Source: Myxococcota bacterium
Lineage (GTDB): Bacteria; Myxococcota_A; UBA796
NCBI GenBank assembly: GCA_029251165.1
Contig: JAQXDW010000113.1
Location: forward strand, 1 to 64,000
Length of the DNA stretch: 64,000 nucleotides
Reading direction: 5' to 3'
In this document: positions 9,309 to 17,886 of the stretch, in pieces
Numbering within the stretch: position 1 is the stretch's first letter
Layout of the letters: each line of letters starts with the position of its first letter
Position numbers and translations under genes: made by a program
Notes under the pieces: generated by a model
Seen by the model: the letters and a program-made list of their open reading frames with translations, nothing else
The model's database searches: none
Told to the model about the DNA's origin: nothing

Positions 9309-9474
9309 GGACTCTCCCGTGACTGCAGTCCCCTATGACTGCTATATCGAATCCGCGTGACGTCACTGTATCCAACAGCGCAGCCATTCACATCATCCCT
9401 GACCAGGACGACTGCATTGGCGATTGCTGTCATGGTCAGCTAAGAAGCGCGGCTTATGATCTCCCAGGCGACTG

Positions 9475-12400
9475 ATGGCCCTTAAAATCTCCTGCCCACA
9501 CTGCGGTACCCCCCGCCGCCTCCACAGCCCCTACCCGACCCCAGGGTCGGAGGTCCATTGTCGGAACTGCGGGCACGTTCTGACGATCTCGTACCCATCG
9601 GGAATGGTCGAGCGACTTCGACAGCGCGGAGCGGCATTTACAGAGCCGATTCCACTGACGATAAGTGAAGAACCGCGAGCGCCATCGGCTCCTCGGCCTG
9701 CGGCTTCCCCACCGGCTGCATCACAGACAGACGAGACCGCAGCGCTGCCGCGAGCGTGGCGCAAAGAGTCCACTCCGGAGGCGCCACCGGCACCAGCAGG
9801 AATGGGACAGACCGTCAGCCCGAAGCGCAGCGCCACGAAAAGCTCAGAGGCCCCCACACCACGCAAGGCCGCGCCGCCCCCCAGCAAGCCGACGAAGAAG
9901 CCCCAGAAGAAGCGCTCACCGCCGAGCAAGCCGCCCAAGAAGAAGCGCTCACCGCCGGGCAAGCCGCCCAAGAAGAGGCGCTCCTTTTTTCTCGCAGCGG
10001 CCGTGCTCACCCTGCTCGGCACGCTCATCGGAGCGGGGGCAGGCGCCGGTATCTGGTGGAAGTACAGCCAAGACCTTCCCACCATCGACATCCTCCAGAG
10101 CTATCGCCCGCCCACCGTGACCGTGGTCTACGATCGCAACGGCAAGCTGCTCGGTGAGATCTATGAGAAGCGTCGGTACGTGCTGCCCAAGGAGCAGCTC
10201 TTTCCGGTGCGTGAGGTCGCCGCTTCAGAGACCGACGAGTGCCTCAGCGAGTGCCAAGCGGAGGGGCTCCAGCCTGAGCAGTGCTCCTGCCACATCCCCC
10301 GGCACGTGATGGACGTGTTCATTGCTGCAGAGGATGCCAACTTCTGGGAGCACAACGGCGTCGACTATGAAGGCATCCTGAGGGCCATTGGACGCAACCT
10401 CGCGCAAGGAAAGAAGGCGCAGGGTGCGAGCACAATCACTCAGCAGGTCGCCCGAAACTTCTTGCTGACCAACGAGAAGACCTACGAGCGCAAGATCCGA
10501 GAGATCATTCTGTCTGGCCGAGTCGAGGAGACCTTCGACAAGGAGCACATCCTCTACCTCTACCTCAACCAGATCTACCTCGGCAGCGGCGCCTACGGAA
10601 TCGAAGCGGCCGCACGGACCTACTTTGGAAAGCCCGCCTACCAGATGACCCTCGCCGAGGCTGCCATCCTCGCCGGGCTGCCCCAGCGTCCAAGCGACTA
10701 CTCTCCGCACCAGAACTGGGACAAGGCGCGCAACCGTCAGGGCTACGTGCTCGGGCAGATGCTCAAGAAGGGCTACATCGACCAGGCCACACACGATGCC
10801 GCTCGGATCGAGCCGGTCAACATCGTGAAGCGCTCCAATGAGTTCCTCCTACAGGCCCCCTACTTCACCGAGCATGTTCGACGCTATCTCGTCGAGACAT
10901 ACGGCTTCAACAAGGTCTACAACGACGGACTTGTCGTCACCGCGACCTGCGATCTTGATCTGCAGAAGGCCGCACAGGAGGCGGTGGTCAACAACGTGAC
11001 CCTCGCCGACAACCTCCGAGGCTGGCGCGGGGCGGCAGAGACACTGGAAGAGGAGCGCATCGCATCCTGGCTCGCAGAGAAAGAGACTGGGCTGGTCGAG
11101 ACCGAGGCCCGTGCAACCCTGACCGTTGGCCCCGATGATGTCGGTGGCTACGGAAAGCCCCCGGTGAAGTCCACCCTGCTCGTCGGCCAGCAGTACACCG
11201 CCACCGTCCTGGAGGTTGAGGAGCGGCATGCCATCATCGGCATCGGCGCTCACAAGGCGATCCTCCCCCGCTCCTGGGCAAAATGGACCTACACCGTCAA
11301 CCCCGAGCGGTCCTACCGCTACCGCAGCCAGGACGACCTCAGCAACGCCCTGAAGCGCGGTGACATTGTGACAGTCACCGTCGAGCACCTCGACTCTGCC
11401 GAGGCCGAAAACCTCAAGGGCTACAGCCCTGCAGCAGGCCTCCCGGCGGTCAAGCTCTACCAGTCCCCGCTGCTGCAGGGCGCAATGTTCAGCTACCGGC
11501 TCACCGACGGCGCGGTGCTCGCGATGGTCGGCGGCGTGGACTTCGAGGATTCAGAGTACAACCGCGCCATCCAGGCCCGTCGTCAGGTCGGATCGACCTT
11601 CAAGCCCATCGTGTACGCCGCTGCCATCGCCAGCCGAAAGTTCACGCCCGGCACCCTGGTTCAGGATGCCCCCACCGTGTTCGCCACCCTCAACAACCAG
11701 CTGTGGAAGCCGGGCAATTACGGCGGCGATTACCTCGGCAACATCACCCTCCGCCGTGCACTCCAGATGTCGCGGAATGTGGTGACCGTTCGAATCCTGG
11801 ACAAGCTCGGTCTCGATCCGGTCTACGATCTCGCGGGCCCCAAGCTGCGCATCGGCTACAACGAGCCCTCTTGTTCCCGCACCCACATCCCATCCACCGA
11901 GGAGTGCGTCGGCACAACGACCTCCTCAACGGTCCCCGGGATGGTCTGGTGTGAGTACTGTGATGCCACCTCCTGTCCGCTGGTTGAGTCCGAGGTGCCC
12001 CGCATCTGGAAGGGCGGTGAGCAGATCCCGGTCGGCGACGCCAAGCAGTGCCTCGATGAGCCCGTCGAGCAGGCTGGAAGGAATTGGTGTCACAGCTGTG
12101 ATGTCAACCTGAGGGTCTGTGACTGGCTGCCGCTCGAGCAGATCCCAGAGACCGATCCCTGTGTGGATGCTCGTCAGGACGGAGACGGACAGATCTGGTG
12201 TCGGACCTGTGACCTCTCCATGGGCCTCGGCTCATCGTCGCTGACCATGGTGGAGCTGTCGCGCGCCTACAGCGCCTTTGCGACCTACGGAACCCTGGTC
12301 GAGCCGCACTTTATTGAGTCGGTCGCCGAGCGAGACGGAACGATCATCGAGGCCTACGAGCCCCCCGCAGAGTGGCCGCAGGTCTTGGACCCCTCTGTGG

Positions 12401-12840
12401 CTGGCATCGCCCACTGGCTGCTTCGAGAGGTCGCCACTGGCGGCACCGGCGCGCGTACCAACCGACTCGGCATCCACGTCGCCGGAAAGACCGGCACCAC
12501 CAACGACTTCTTCGATGCCTGGTTCGTCGGGTACAACCCTGACGTGATCACCGCAGCCTGGGTCGGCTTCGACACCCCAACCTCCATCGGCGTGTCGTTT
12601 ACCGGCGGCAAGACCGCGCTGCCGATCTGGATGGACTACATGAAGGTCGCCGCGCCCAAGGAGCAGGACCGTCCCTTCCCCGCCATCCCCGGGGTCGTCA
12701 CGGTCTCCATCGACGAGAGCACCGGCAAGGTCGCAAATGGTGGCCGCTCGATGCCGATGCTTCGGGGCACCGTGCCGCAGAATGTCGTCGGAGACATTGG
12801 ACAGACCACCGCCGAGGATCTGCTCAGCGAGGGCTTCTGA
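9475..12840 (+). CDS. penicillin-binding protein 1A with zinc-ribbon N-terminus and Cys-rich insertions
   Basis: A 1121-aa class A PBP that polymerises and cross-links peptidoglycan. In order: cytoplasmic zinc ribbon (Cys7, Cys10, Cys29, Cys32), Pro/Lys/Arg-rich linker with tandem KPPKK-type repeats (~130-168), TM helix (~171-193), GT51 glycosyltransferase with EDANFWEH (Glu~286), and a transpeptidase domain with SxxK (Ser707-Lys710), SRN (766-768) and KTGTT (1005-1009). Two Cys-rich insertions are unusual: about 250-275 before the GT51 motif, and about 800-915 between SxN and KTG. The second has three WCxxCD units at 825, 871 and 908. All catalytic motifs are intact, so it is probably active. 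Confidence 0.93.
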   Translation: MALKISCPHCGTPRRLHSPYPTPGSEVHCRNCGHVLTISYPSGMVERLRQRGAAFTEPIPLTISEEPRAPSAPRPAASPPAASQTDETAALPRAWRKESTPEAPPAPAGMGQTVSPKRSATKSSEAPTPRKAAPPPSKPTKKPQKKRSPPSKPPKKKRSPPGKPPKKRRSFFLAAAVLTLLGTLIGAGAGAGIWWKYSQDLPTIDILQSYRPPTVTVVYDRNGKLLGEIYEKRRYVLPKEQLFPVREVAASETDECLSECQAEGLQPEQCSCHIPRHVMDVFIAAEDANFWEHNGVDYEGILRAIGRNLAQGKKAQGASTITQQVARNFLLTNEKTYERKIREIILSGRVEETFDKEHILYLYLNQIYLGSGAYGIEAAARTYFGKPAYQMTLAEAAILAGLPQRPSDYSPHQNWDKARNRQGYVLGQMLKKGYIDQATHDAARIEPVNIVKRSNEFLLQAPYFTEHVRRYLVETYGFNKVYNDGLVVTATCDLDLQKAAQEAVVNNVTLADNLRGWRGAAETLEEERIASWLAEKETGLVETEARATLTVGPDDVGGYGKPPVKSTLLVGQQYTATVLEVEERHAIIGIGAHKAILPRSWAKWTYTVNPERSYRYRSQDDLSNALKRGDIVTVTVEHLDSAEAENLKGYSPAAGLPAVKLYQSPLLQGAMFSYRLTDGAVLAMVGGVDFEDSEYNRAIQARRQVGSTFKPIVYAAAIASRKFTPGTLVQDAPTVFATLNNQLWKPGNYGGDYLGNITLRRALQMSRNVVTVRILDKLGLDPVYDLAGPKLRIGYNEPSCSRTHIPSTEECVGTTTSSTVPGMVWCEYCDATSCPLVESEVPRIWKGGEQIPVGDAKQCLDEPVEQAGRNWCHSCDVNLRVCDWLPLEQIPETDPCVDARQDGDGQIWCRTCDLSMGLGSSSLTMVELSRAYSAFATYGTLVEPHFIESVAERDGTIIEAYEPPAEWPQVLDPSVAGIAHWLLREVATGGTGARTNRLGIHVAGKTGTTNDFFDAWFVGYNPDVITAAWVGFDTPTSIGVSFTGGKTALPIWMDYMKVAAPKEQDRPFPAIPGVVTVSIDESTGKVANGGRSMPMLRGTVPQNVVGDIGQTTAEDLLSEGF

Positions 12841-12913
12841 GACCGACTTACGTTCTCGGAACACTCCAGGCGTCTCGCGGGTTAAGGGGCGTCCTCACTT
12901 CTCACAGGCCACC

Positions 12914-13432
12914 ATGATCTCCCTGCTGACCGTGCTGCTCGGCTGCACCACCACCACCTCCATCAGCCTGCCCGTCTGCGATGTCGAGCTGACCATCGCC
13001 CAGCCAGAAGTCGGTGTGGCAGGCGACAGCGTCGTGCTCACCGGCGGCCCGCTGACCGACACCTGGGACACTGCGGTCTACTTCGGCTCAGATCGAGCCC
13101 TGGTCACCGACATCGATCGAGACACCTGCGGCGACTGTGATGCCTGTCGAGAGACCAACGGCTGCACCGCGTGTGGGGACTGCGACTCCTGTGATGTGCT
13201 CTGCGACACGGACTGTATCGAGACAGCAACCGTCGAGGTCCCTTCCCTGACATCAGGTGTCGTCGAGGTCTTCCTCTACAACGCATATGGGGTCTCAACA
13301 CCGCTCGCATTTACCGTTGATGCGCCGGGAGACACCGGGGATACATCGACGGAAGACACCGGAGACTCAGGCAATGAAAAGGACTCTGCAGCAGACAGCG
13401 GTGCGGCAGACACTGCAGACTCAGGGAAATGA
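12914..13432 (+). CDS. Cys-rich TIG/IPT-like lipoprotein with acidic tail
   Basis: A 172-aa predicted lipoprotein starting MISLLTVLLGC, with Cys11 as lipidation site. Residues ~22-150 look like one IPT/TIG Ig-like domain (GDSVVLTGGPL ... VEVFLYNAYGVSTPLAFTV) interrupted at about 73-105 by a dense Cys segment with ten Cys, largely in CxxC spacing (CGDCDAC, CTACGDCDSC, CDTDC). The last ~30 residues are Asp/Thr/Gly/Ser-rich (DTGDTSTEDTGDSG), a low-complexity spacer common on myxobacterial surface proteins. A longer in-frame reading begins inside the PBP1A gene but would bury the signal peptide. It follows the Cys-rich PBP1A by 73 bp on the same strand. Confidence 0.75.
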   Translation: MISLLTVLLGCTTTTSISLPVCDVELTIAQPEVGVAGDSVVLTGGPLTDTWDTAVYFGSDRALVTDIDRDTCGDCDACRETNGCTACGDCDSCDVLCDTDCIETATVEVPSLTSGVVEVFLYNAYGVSTPLAFTVDAPGDTGDTSTEDTGDSGNEKDSAADSGAADTADSGK

Positions 13433-13526
13433 TTCGGTCCTGATCCCTGCGGAAGGGTTGCGTAGACCGCCATCCCTCTGCTATGTCGAGACGAAATCTC
13501 CTCAGCGGTCCCCATCCGGAGTTCCG

Positions 13527-14120
13527 ATGCGCAAGCTCACCATCCCGGTGATTCTCTCCGCCGCCTTCTTCACCACACCTGCCCTCGCGGGTGGTGTCGG
13601 TGTCATGACCACCGGCGGCATGCACGAAGCCAAGGCCTACTACTACGACAACCTCGGTCGCCAGGGGATCGACACCCAGCAGCGTCCCAACGCCGGCTTC
13701 GGTGCTGAGGTCATGCTTGGTGACAAAGACGACCGCATCATGGGTCTGATGCGCGTCTACAGCAACGTCGACTGGCCGACCGACGAGCCCACCCTCGATG
13801 GGGTCTCCGATGATGATGCCATCTATCCGGCGGCTCACCTCGAGGCTCCTCGCCTCGACGGCACCATCACGATGGGTGTGCAGTGGGGACTGTGGGGAGA
13901 TCCCTCGGGCTTCCAGCTCGTCGCGACCACCCTGTTTGGCTCCGCGTTCATCACCCCGGACAACCTCGAGTACCTCATCGCTGAGGGCGGAGCCGGTGCG
14001 ACCTACATGGTCAACGAGCGCTTCCAGCTTGCCGGAACCGTCGCCTTTGCAGGCCGCTTCCGCAAGCAGATCACCATCTCTGAGAGCATGTTTGTCTCAG
14101 CTCGGTACATGTTCGACTAG
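13527..14120 (+). CDS. small secreted or outer-membrane protein, family not recognised
   Basis: A 197-aa protein with a clear Sec signal peptide (MRKLTIPVILSAAFFTTPALA, probable cleavage before GG). The mature part has alternating hydrophobic stretches rich in Gly and aromatics (for example ITMGVQWGLWGD and FQLAGTVAFAG) and ends in an aromatic-rich segment (ARYMFD), suggesting a small beta-barrel. I do not recognise the family. A CGGAG ribosome site lies just upstream of 13527. The next gene, a lipoprotein, starts 17 bp later, so they are probably co-transcribed. Confidence 0.7.
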   Translation: MRKLTIPVILSAAFFTTPALAGGVGVMTTGGMHEAKAYYYDNLGRQGIDTQQRPNAGFGAEVMLGDKDDRIMGLMRVYSNVDWPTDEPTLDGVSDDDAIYPAAHLEAPRLDGTITMGVQWGLWGDPSGFQLVATTLFGSAFITPDNLEYLIAEGGAGATYMVNERFQLAGTVAFAGRFRKQITISESMFVSARYMFD

Positions 14121-14137
14121 CATCGAGGTGTCGCGGG

Positions 14138-16066
14138 ATGCGCATCTTCGCTGTTGCTTTGCTGATGACAGGTTGTGGGGCTGACAGCTCAGAGGCGGAC
14201 TGGTCTGACCAGGTCTCTCCCGCTGGCCCCTGCTGGGAAGTCAACATCCTCGATGGTCTCGACGAGTCGAGCACCGAGGAGCTGCACGGACTGTTTGACT
14301 GCCTCAACCAAGGCGGCAACCTCGACCCCTTCAGCGGCGTCGTCGATGCCATGGATGCCGACTCGCGCTCCGGGATTCCCCTCGGGGTTGAGCTGGCGCT
14401 GCTGGTCAATGACCTGCCGAACGTCGACGTCGACGTGTTCAGCTTCGCAGGCTTCGCCCTTGACCTCATCGAGCAGGAGCCCGAGCTCATCGGTGACGGG
14501 CTGTCGGTGGTGGTTGAGCTGATGTATGGCGATGCCTACGACGACATCGCAGTCGCGGGTCCCTCCAGCTCTGCCAGCGCACTCGACAACGGTGTCATCC
14601 GTCCAGCCCTGCCTGTCCTGGCACAGACCGCAGGCTCGATGCTGGACGATGGCCCCGGCATCACCGCGATGCTCTCCGATGCCATGGCCTCTGAGGAAGC
14701 CGCTGACGGCGTCTGCACAGTCGTCGCGCTCTCGACAGACCCGACCACCGCTGACCTCACCGCAGATCTGCTGCCCAACTTAGGCGCTGCCATCACGCAC
14801 GCACGCAGCCCAGACAACGACCGCTGGGCGGGCGCGAGCGGAGACTCCCTTCGGGATCTGGTCGCGGTCATGCTCGTCGAGACGGGCGGCGACAGTCAGA
14901 CGCTCGTGGAGGCAATCAGCCCCGATCTCCTCGCCATCCTCACCGACGTCGCCCTGCGCGATCGGCTCCTCGCCGCTCTGGAGGGGGCAGAGTCCGACGA
15001 TCTCCTCGATCCGCTCCCCCAAGAGCTGCTGTACCTCGCCAGCGTCGACATCGACGGTGGCGCGCTCTCCGTCGGAGAAGACTCTGCGCTGCTGTCGCTG
15101 CTGCGCATGCTCCATGCGGCCAACGGCGAGCTGTCCTGCTCCATTGATGTCTTCGGCTTCTTCGAATTCGACAACCTCTCTGTCGAGATCCTTGGACTGC
15201 TTGCCCAGCAAGAGCCCGGCACCGTCACCGCCGGTCTGGAGCTGCTCGGACCGCTGCTGGGAAACAGCGTGGTGGAGTGGCTGATCAATGGATTTGTCGG
15301 CCTCGAGACCTGCCCGCTGCTGACCGAGCAGCTCGTCGATGACCTTGAGAGCATCGACCGTCTCAACGACGACGAGGCCGCGAACCTCGTCACTGTTCTG
15401 CTCGATCTGCTCGGCGCGTTCTACCAGAACGACGACACCGACAAGACCACCGAGCTGGTTCAGATCCTCTCGATGGCCTACGCCCGGGGCACTGTCCCGC
15501 CCGTAGAGGAAGCACTCCGAGACCTCGCCGGCTCGGACATCGCCCGAGACCTCACCGATCTCATTCCCGTCCTCCTGGATCCTTCCGATCTCACGACCGA
15601 AGACTGCCCCACCGGCAGTGCCCCGCTGGACCTCGACGGTGTGCTCGATGTGGTGGTCATCGCGCTGGAGGAAGACGACTCCGGCGAGACCCCGCTGGTC
15701 GCCATGGAGCCGGTGCTCTTTCCCGTCCTGACCCACGAGAACACCTGGACGATCCTCGGCAACCTCAGCGGACTCTTGGTCGACAACGATGCCCGACTCC
15801 AGGACGGTATCGATCTGCTCGTTCGGCTCATCGCCCTGGATCCCGAGCTGACCCTGCTCTACGACAACATCGATCTGCTCGCAGACCCGACGCTGATCAC
15901 TCCAGCCCTCAAGCTCGCAGAGAGTGAAGCGCTGGCCGATGCGATCGGTGAGGCCGAGCTAACCGTTGAGGGACCGCTGCCGTTCACCGCACGGCTGATC
16001 ACCTCAGACATCATGCAGACCCTCCTCCGCACCATCGATCTGGTCTTAGAGGCGCTTGGAAGGTAA
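14138..16066 (+). CDS. large acidic lipoprotein, unknown function
   Basis: A 642-aa predicted lipoprotein (MRIFAVALLMTGC, lipobox MTGC). The rest is strongly Leu/Asp/Glu-rich and apparently all helical, with few aromatics. Similar segments recur: FSFAGFALDLIEQEPEL near residue 110 resembles FFEFDNLSVEILGLLAQQEP near 350, which suggests a HEAT/ARM-like helical solenoid in two or more parts. Six or so Cys are scattered. I do not recognise a family. It lies 17 bp after the small secreted protein and 24 bp before the upp-like gene. Confidence 0.7.
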   Translation: MRIFAVALLMTGCGADSSEADWSDQVSPAGPCWEVNILDGLDESSTEELHGLFDCLNQGGNLDPFSGVVDAMDADSRSGIPLGVELALLVNDLPNVDVDVFSFAGFALDLIEQEPELIGDGLSVVVELMYGDAYDDIAVAGPSSSASALDNGVIRPALPVLAQTAGSMLDDGPGITAMLSDAMASEEAADGVCTVVALSTDPTTADLTADLLPNLGAAITHARSPDNDRWAGASGDSLRDLVAVMLVETGGDSQTLVEAISPDLLAILTDVALRDRLLAALEGAESDDLLDPLPQELLYLASVDIDGGALSVGEDSALLSLLRMLHAANGELSCSIDVFGFFEFDNLSVEILGLLAQQEPGTVTAGLELLGPLLGNSVVEWLINGFVGLETCPLLTEQLVDDLESIDRLNDDEAANLVTVLLDLLGAFYQNDDTDKTTELVQILSMAYARGTVPPVEEALRDLAGSDIARDLTDLIPVLLDPSDLTTEDCPTGSAPLDLDGVLDVVVIALEEDDSGETPLVAMEPVLFPVLTHENTWTILGNLSGLLVDNDARLQDGIDLLVRLIALDPELTLLYDNIDLLADPTLITPALKLAESEALADAIGEAELTVEGPLPFTARLITSDIMQTLLRTIDLVLEALGR

Positions 16067-16090
16067 GACGCATTTCCCCTGGAGGAGTCC

Positions 16091-16903
16091 ATGGACACCC
16101 AGTTCACCACCCTGCCCCGTCCCGGGACCGGCGTGCCCCACGCCTACGGAGATCAGGTCCACCTTCTGAGCTTCCCCTACCCCATGGCGATGCTCACCCG
16201 ACTCTGTCAGCAGCAGACGCACCAGCCTGAGATCAACCACCTCGTTGCAGCGCTGTACGACTGGATGCTCTCAGAGGTCTCTAGTCGCATCCTGCGGACA
16301 CGCACCGTCAAGCGCCCTACCCGGATGGCTGCGATGCACTCAGAAGGCATCTACGCCGGCGAGTGCATCGATGAGACCCAGCGTGTTGTGGTCGTGGACA
16401 TCGCCCGGGGCGGCATCCTGCCCGCGCACCGGCTCTACCATGGACTGCACCACCTCATCGAAGCCGAGCAGCTCCGCCAGGACCACATCATCGCCAGTCG
16501 AACCACCGACAGCGACGGTCGGGTGACCGGTGTAGACATCTCCGCCAGCAAGATCGGGGGGGGCGTAGAGGATGCCACGGTCCTCATCCCTGACCCGATG
16601 GCTGCGACTGGCACCAGCGTCTCCGCCGTGATCGATCGCTACAAGCGCCTTCCTGGCGGCCCCCCCCGCCAGATCGCCACCCTGCACCTCATCGCGACGC
16701 CCGAGTACATCGCCCGGATGCGTGCGGACCATCCAGAGGTTCACATCTTCGTCATCCGCCTGGATCGAGGACTGTCCAGCAGCGAGGCCCTCTCGACCCC
16801 ACCAGGCACGCGCCCCGATGCCGAGGTCGGTCTGAACAACACCCAGTACATCGTGCCCGGCGCCGGCGGTGTCGGAGAGCTGCTGAACAACGCCTGGGTT
16901 TGA
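16091..16903 (+). CDS. upp: uracil phosphoribosyltransferase family protein
   Basis: UPRTase converts uracil and PRPP to UMP. The PRPP loop DPMAATGTSVSAV matches the UPRT consensus DPMxATGxS, VVVDIARGGILP matches the catalytic-flap region, and the C-terminal QYIVPGAGGVGEL matches the uracil-binding YIVPGxGDxG segment, with the Asp replaced by Val. At 270 aa it is about 60 residues longer than typical UPRT. A GGAGGAG site precedes the ATG. With hpt and ridA downstream it forms a salvage operon. The symbol is tentative because of the altered C-terminal motif. Confidence 0.8.
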   Translation: MDTQFTTLPRPGTGVPHAYGDQVHLLSFPYPMAMLTRLCQQQTHQPEINHLVAALYDWMLSEVSSRILRTRTVKRPTRMAAMHSEGIYAGECIDETQRVVVVDIARGGILPAHRLYHGLHHLIEAEQLRQDHIIASRTTDSDGRVTGVDISASKIGGGVEDATVLIPDPMAATGTSVSAVIDRYKRLPGGPPRQIATLHLIATPEYIARMRADHPEVHIFVIRLDRGLSSSEALSTPPGTRPDAEVGLNNTQYIVPGAGGVGELLNNAWV

Positions 16904-16930
16904 CCCCTTTGCCCACAGTCTGAGGAAGAT

Positions 16931-17455
16931 ATGCCCGATAACCGTCTCAGCACCCTGATCTCCGAGGAGGCCATCCAGGCCCGTATCTCCGAGCTTGGTG
17001 CTCAGATCAGAGCCGACTTCGGCTCTGAGACCATCACCTGCATCGGAGTCCTCAAGGGTTCCTTCTTGTTCATGGCCGATCTCGTCCGTGCCATCGGCGG
17101 CGATGTCCGCTGTGAGTTCCTCGGGGTGTCCAGCTACCACGGCGGCACCCGCTCCACCGGCGTCGTCCAGATCACCCAGGATCTTCGGTTTCCAATCGAA
17201 GGGCAGCACTGTCTGATCATCGAGGACATCATCGACACCGGCCTGACCCTCGACTACCTCCACCGGATGCTCTCGGTGCGCGGTCCGAAGACCCTCAAGA
17301 TGGTCACCCTGCTCGACAAGCCGGCGCGGCGAGAGGTCGATCTCACTCCGGACTATGCCGGCTTTACCATTCCCGATGAGTTCGTGGTCGGCTTCGGCCT
17401 CGACCTCGGTGAGTTGTACCGAAACCTTCCATACATTGCGGTCTATCACCCATGA
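16931..17455 (+). CDS. hpt: hypoxanthine(-guanine) phosphoribosyltransferase
   Basis: A 174-aa purine salvage enzyme forming IMP or GMP from hypoxanthine or guanine and PRPP. Family motifs are IGVLKGSFLFMADLVR, SSYHGGTRSTG (flexible loop), the PRPP loop LIIEDIIDTGLTL, and DKPARREVDLTPDYAGF with the base-binding Lys. Length is normal. It follows the upp-like gene by 27 bp, and its stop overlaps the ridA start by 4 bp (ATGA), showing an operon. Confidence 0.95.
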   Translation: MPDNRLSTLISEEAIQARISELGAQIRADFGSETITCIGVLKGSFLFMADLVRAIGGDVRCEFLGVSSYHGGTRSTGVVQITQDLRFPIEGQHCLIIEDIIDTGLTLDYLHRMLSVRGPKTLKMVTLLDKPARREVDLTPDYAGFTIPDEFVVGFGLDLGELYRNLPYIAVYHP

Positions 17456-17832
17456 ACATCGTCCACACCGACGACGCTCCTGCTGCCATCGGTCCCTACT
17501 CTCAGGCCACCGTGCACGGCGGCATGGTCTATACCTCCGGCCAGGTCGCGCTCCGCCCGGGCTCAACTGCTCTCATCGGAGAGACCGCTGCAGAGCAGGC
17601 ACGCGTCGCGCTGGAGAACCTCTCTGCAGTCCTCACCGCCGCAGGCAGCAGCCTGAGCCACGCGGTGAAGGTCAGCGTGTTCCTCGCAGACATGAACGAC
17701 TTCCCATCGGTCAACGCCGTCTACTCAGAGGCGTTCGGAGCGCACCGTCCGGCTCGCTCCACGGTCGAGGTCTCCCGCCTTCCGCTGGATGCGCGCGTAG
17801 AGATCGACTGTGTGGCGGCCCTGATTGCCTGA
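17452..17832 (+). CDS. ridA: RidA family reactive intermediate deaminase
   Basis: A 126-aa RidA/YjgF protein; RidA hydrolyses reactive enamine/imine intermediates from PLP enzymes. Characteristic segments are AIGPYSQATVHGGMVYTSGQ, the AGSSLSHAVKVSVFLADMNDF strand region, and RSTVEVSRLPLDARVEID, which contains the substrate-binding Arg. Translation is probably coupled to hpt by an ATGA overlap. Its stop codon TGA (17830-17832) lies inside the first unit of a 17-bp tandem repeat. Confidence 0.95.
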   Translation: MNIVHTDDAPAAIGPYSQATVHGGMVYTSGQVALRPGSTALIGETAAEQARVALENLSAVLTAAGSSLSHAVKVSVFLADMNDFPSVNAVYSEAFGAHRPARSTVEVSRLPLDARVEIDCVAALIA

Positions 17833-17874
17833 GGAAGCAGGGAGCCTGAGGAAGCAGGGAGCCTGAGGAAGCAG
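17828..17874. repeat. 17-bp tandem repeat copying the ridA stop codon
   Basis: The unit CCTGAGGAAGCAGGGAG occurs at 17828-17844 and 17845-17861, with a third partial copy at 17862-17874. The first copy contains the ridA stop (C-CTGA), so the end of the gene has been duplicated about 2.8 times into the space before rnd. No codon of ridA is changed. Confidence 0.9.
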
Positions 17875-17886
17875 ATTGCCTCAGGC
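17861..17886. terminator. candidate bidirectional terminator between ridA and rnd
   Basis: GCCTGAGG (17861-17868) pairs perfectly with CCTCAGGC (17879-17886) around a 10-nt loop. The same GCCTGAGG also occurs at 17827 and 17844, so the repeat provides three alternative left arms for one right arm. The right arm overlaps the rnd stop. There is no T-tract, so termination strength is uncertain. Confidence 0.5.

Noticed and set aside
9357..9366. Palindrome GTGACGTCAC between the S41 and PBP1A genes
   Set aside because: A 10-bp palindrome is expected by chance many times in 64 kb, and nothing else supports an operator.
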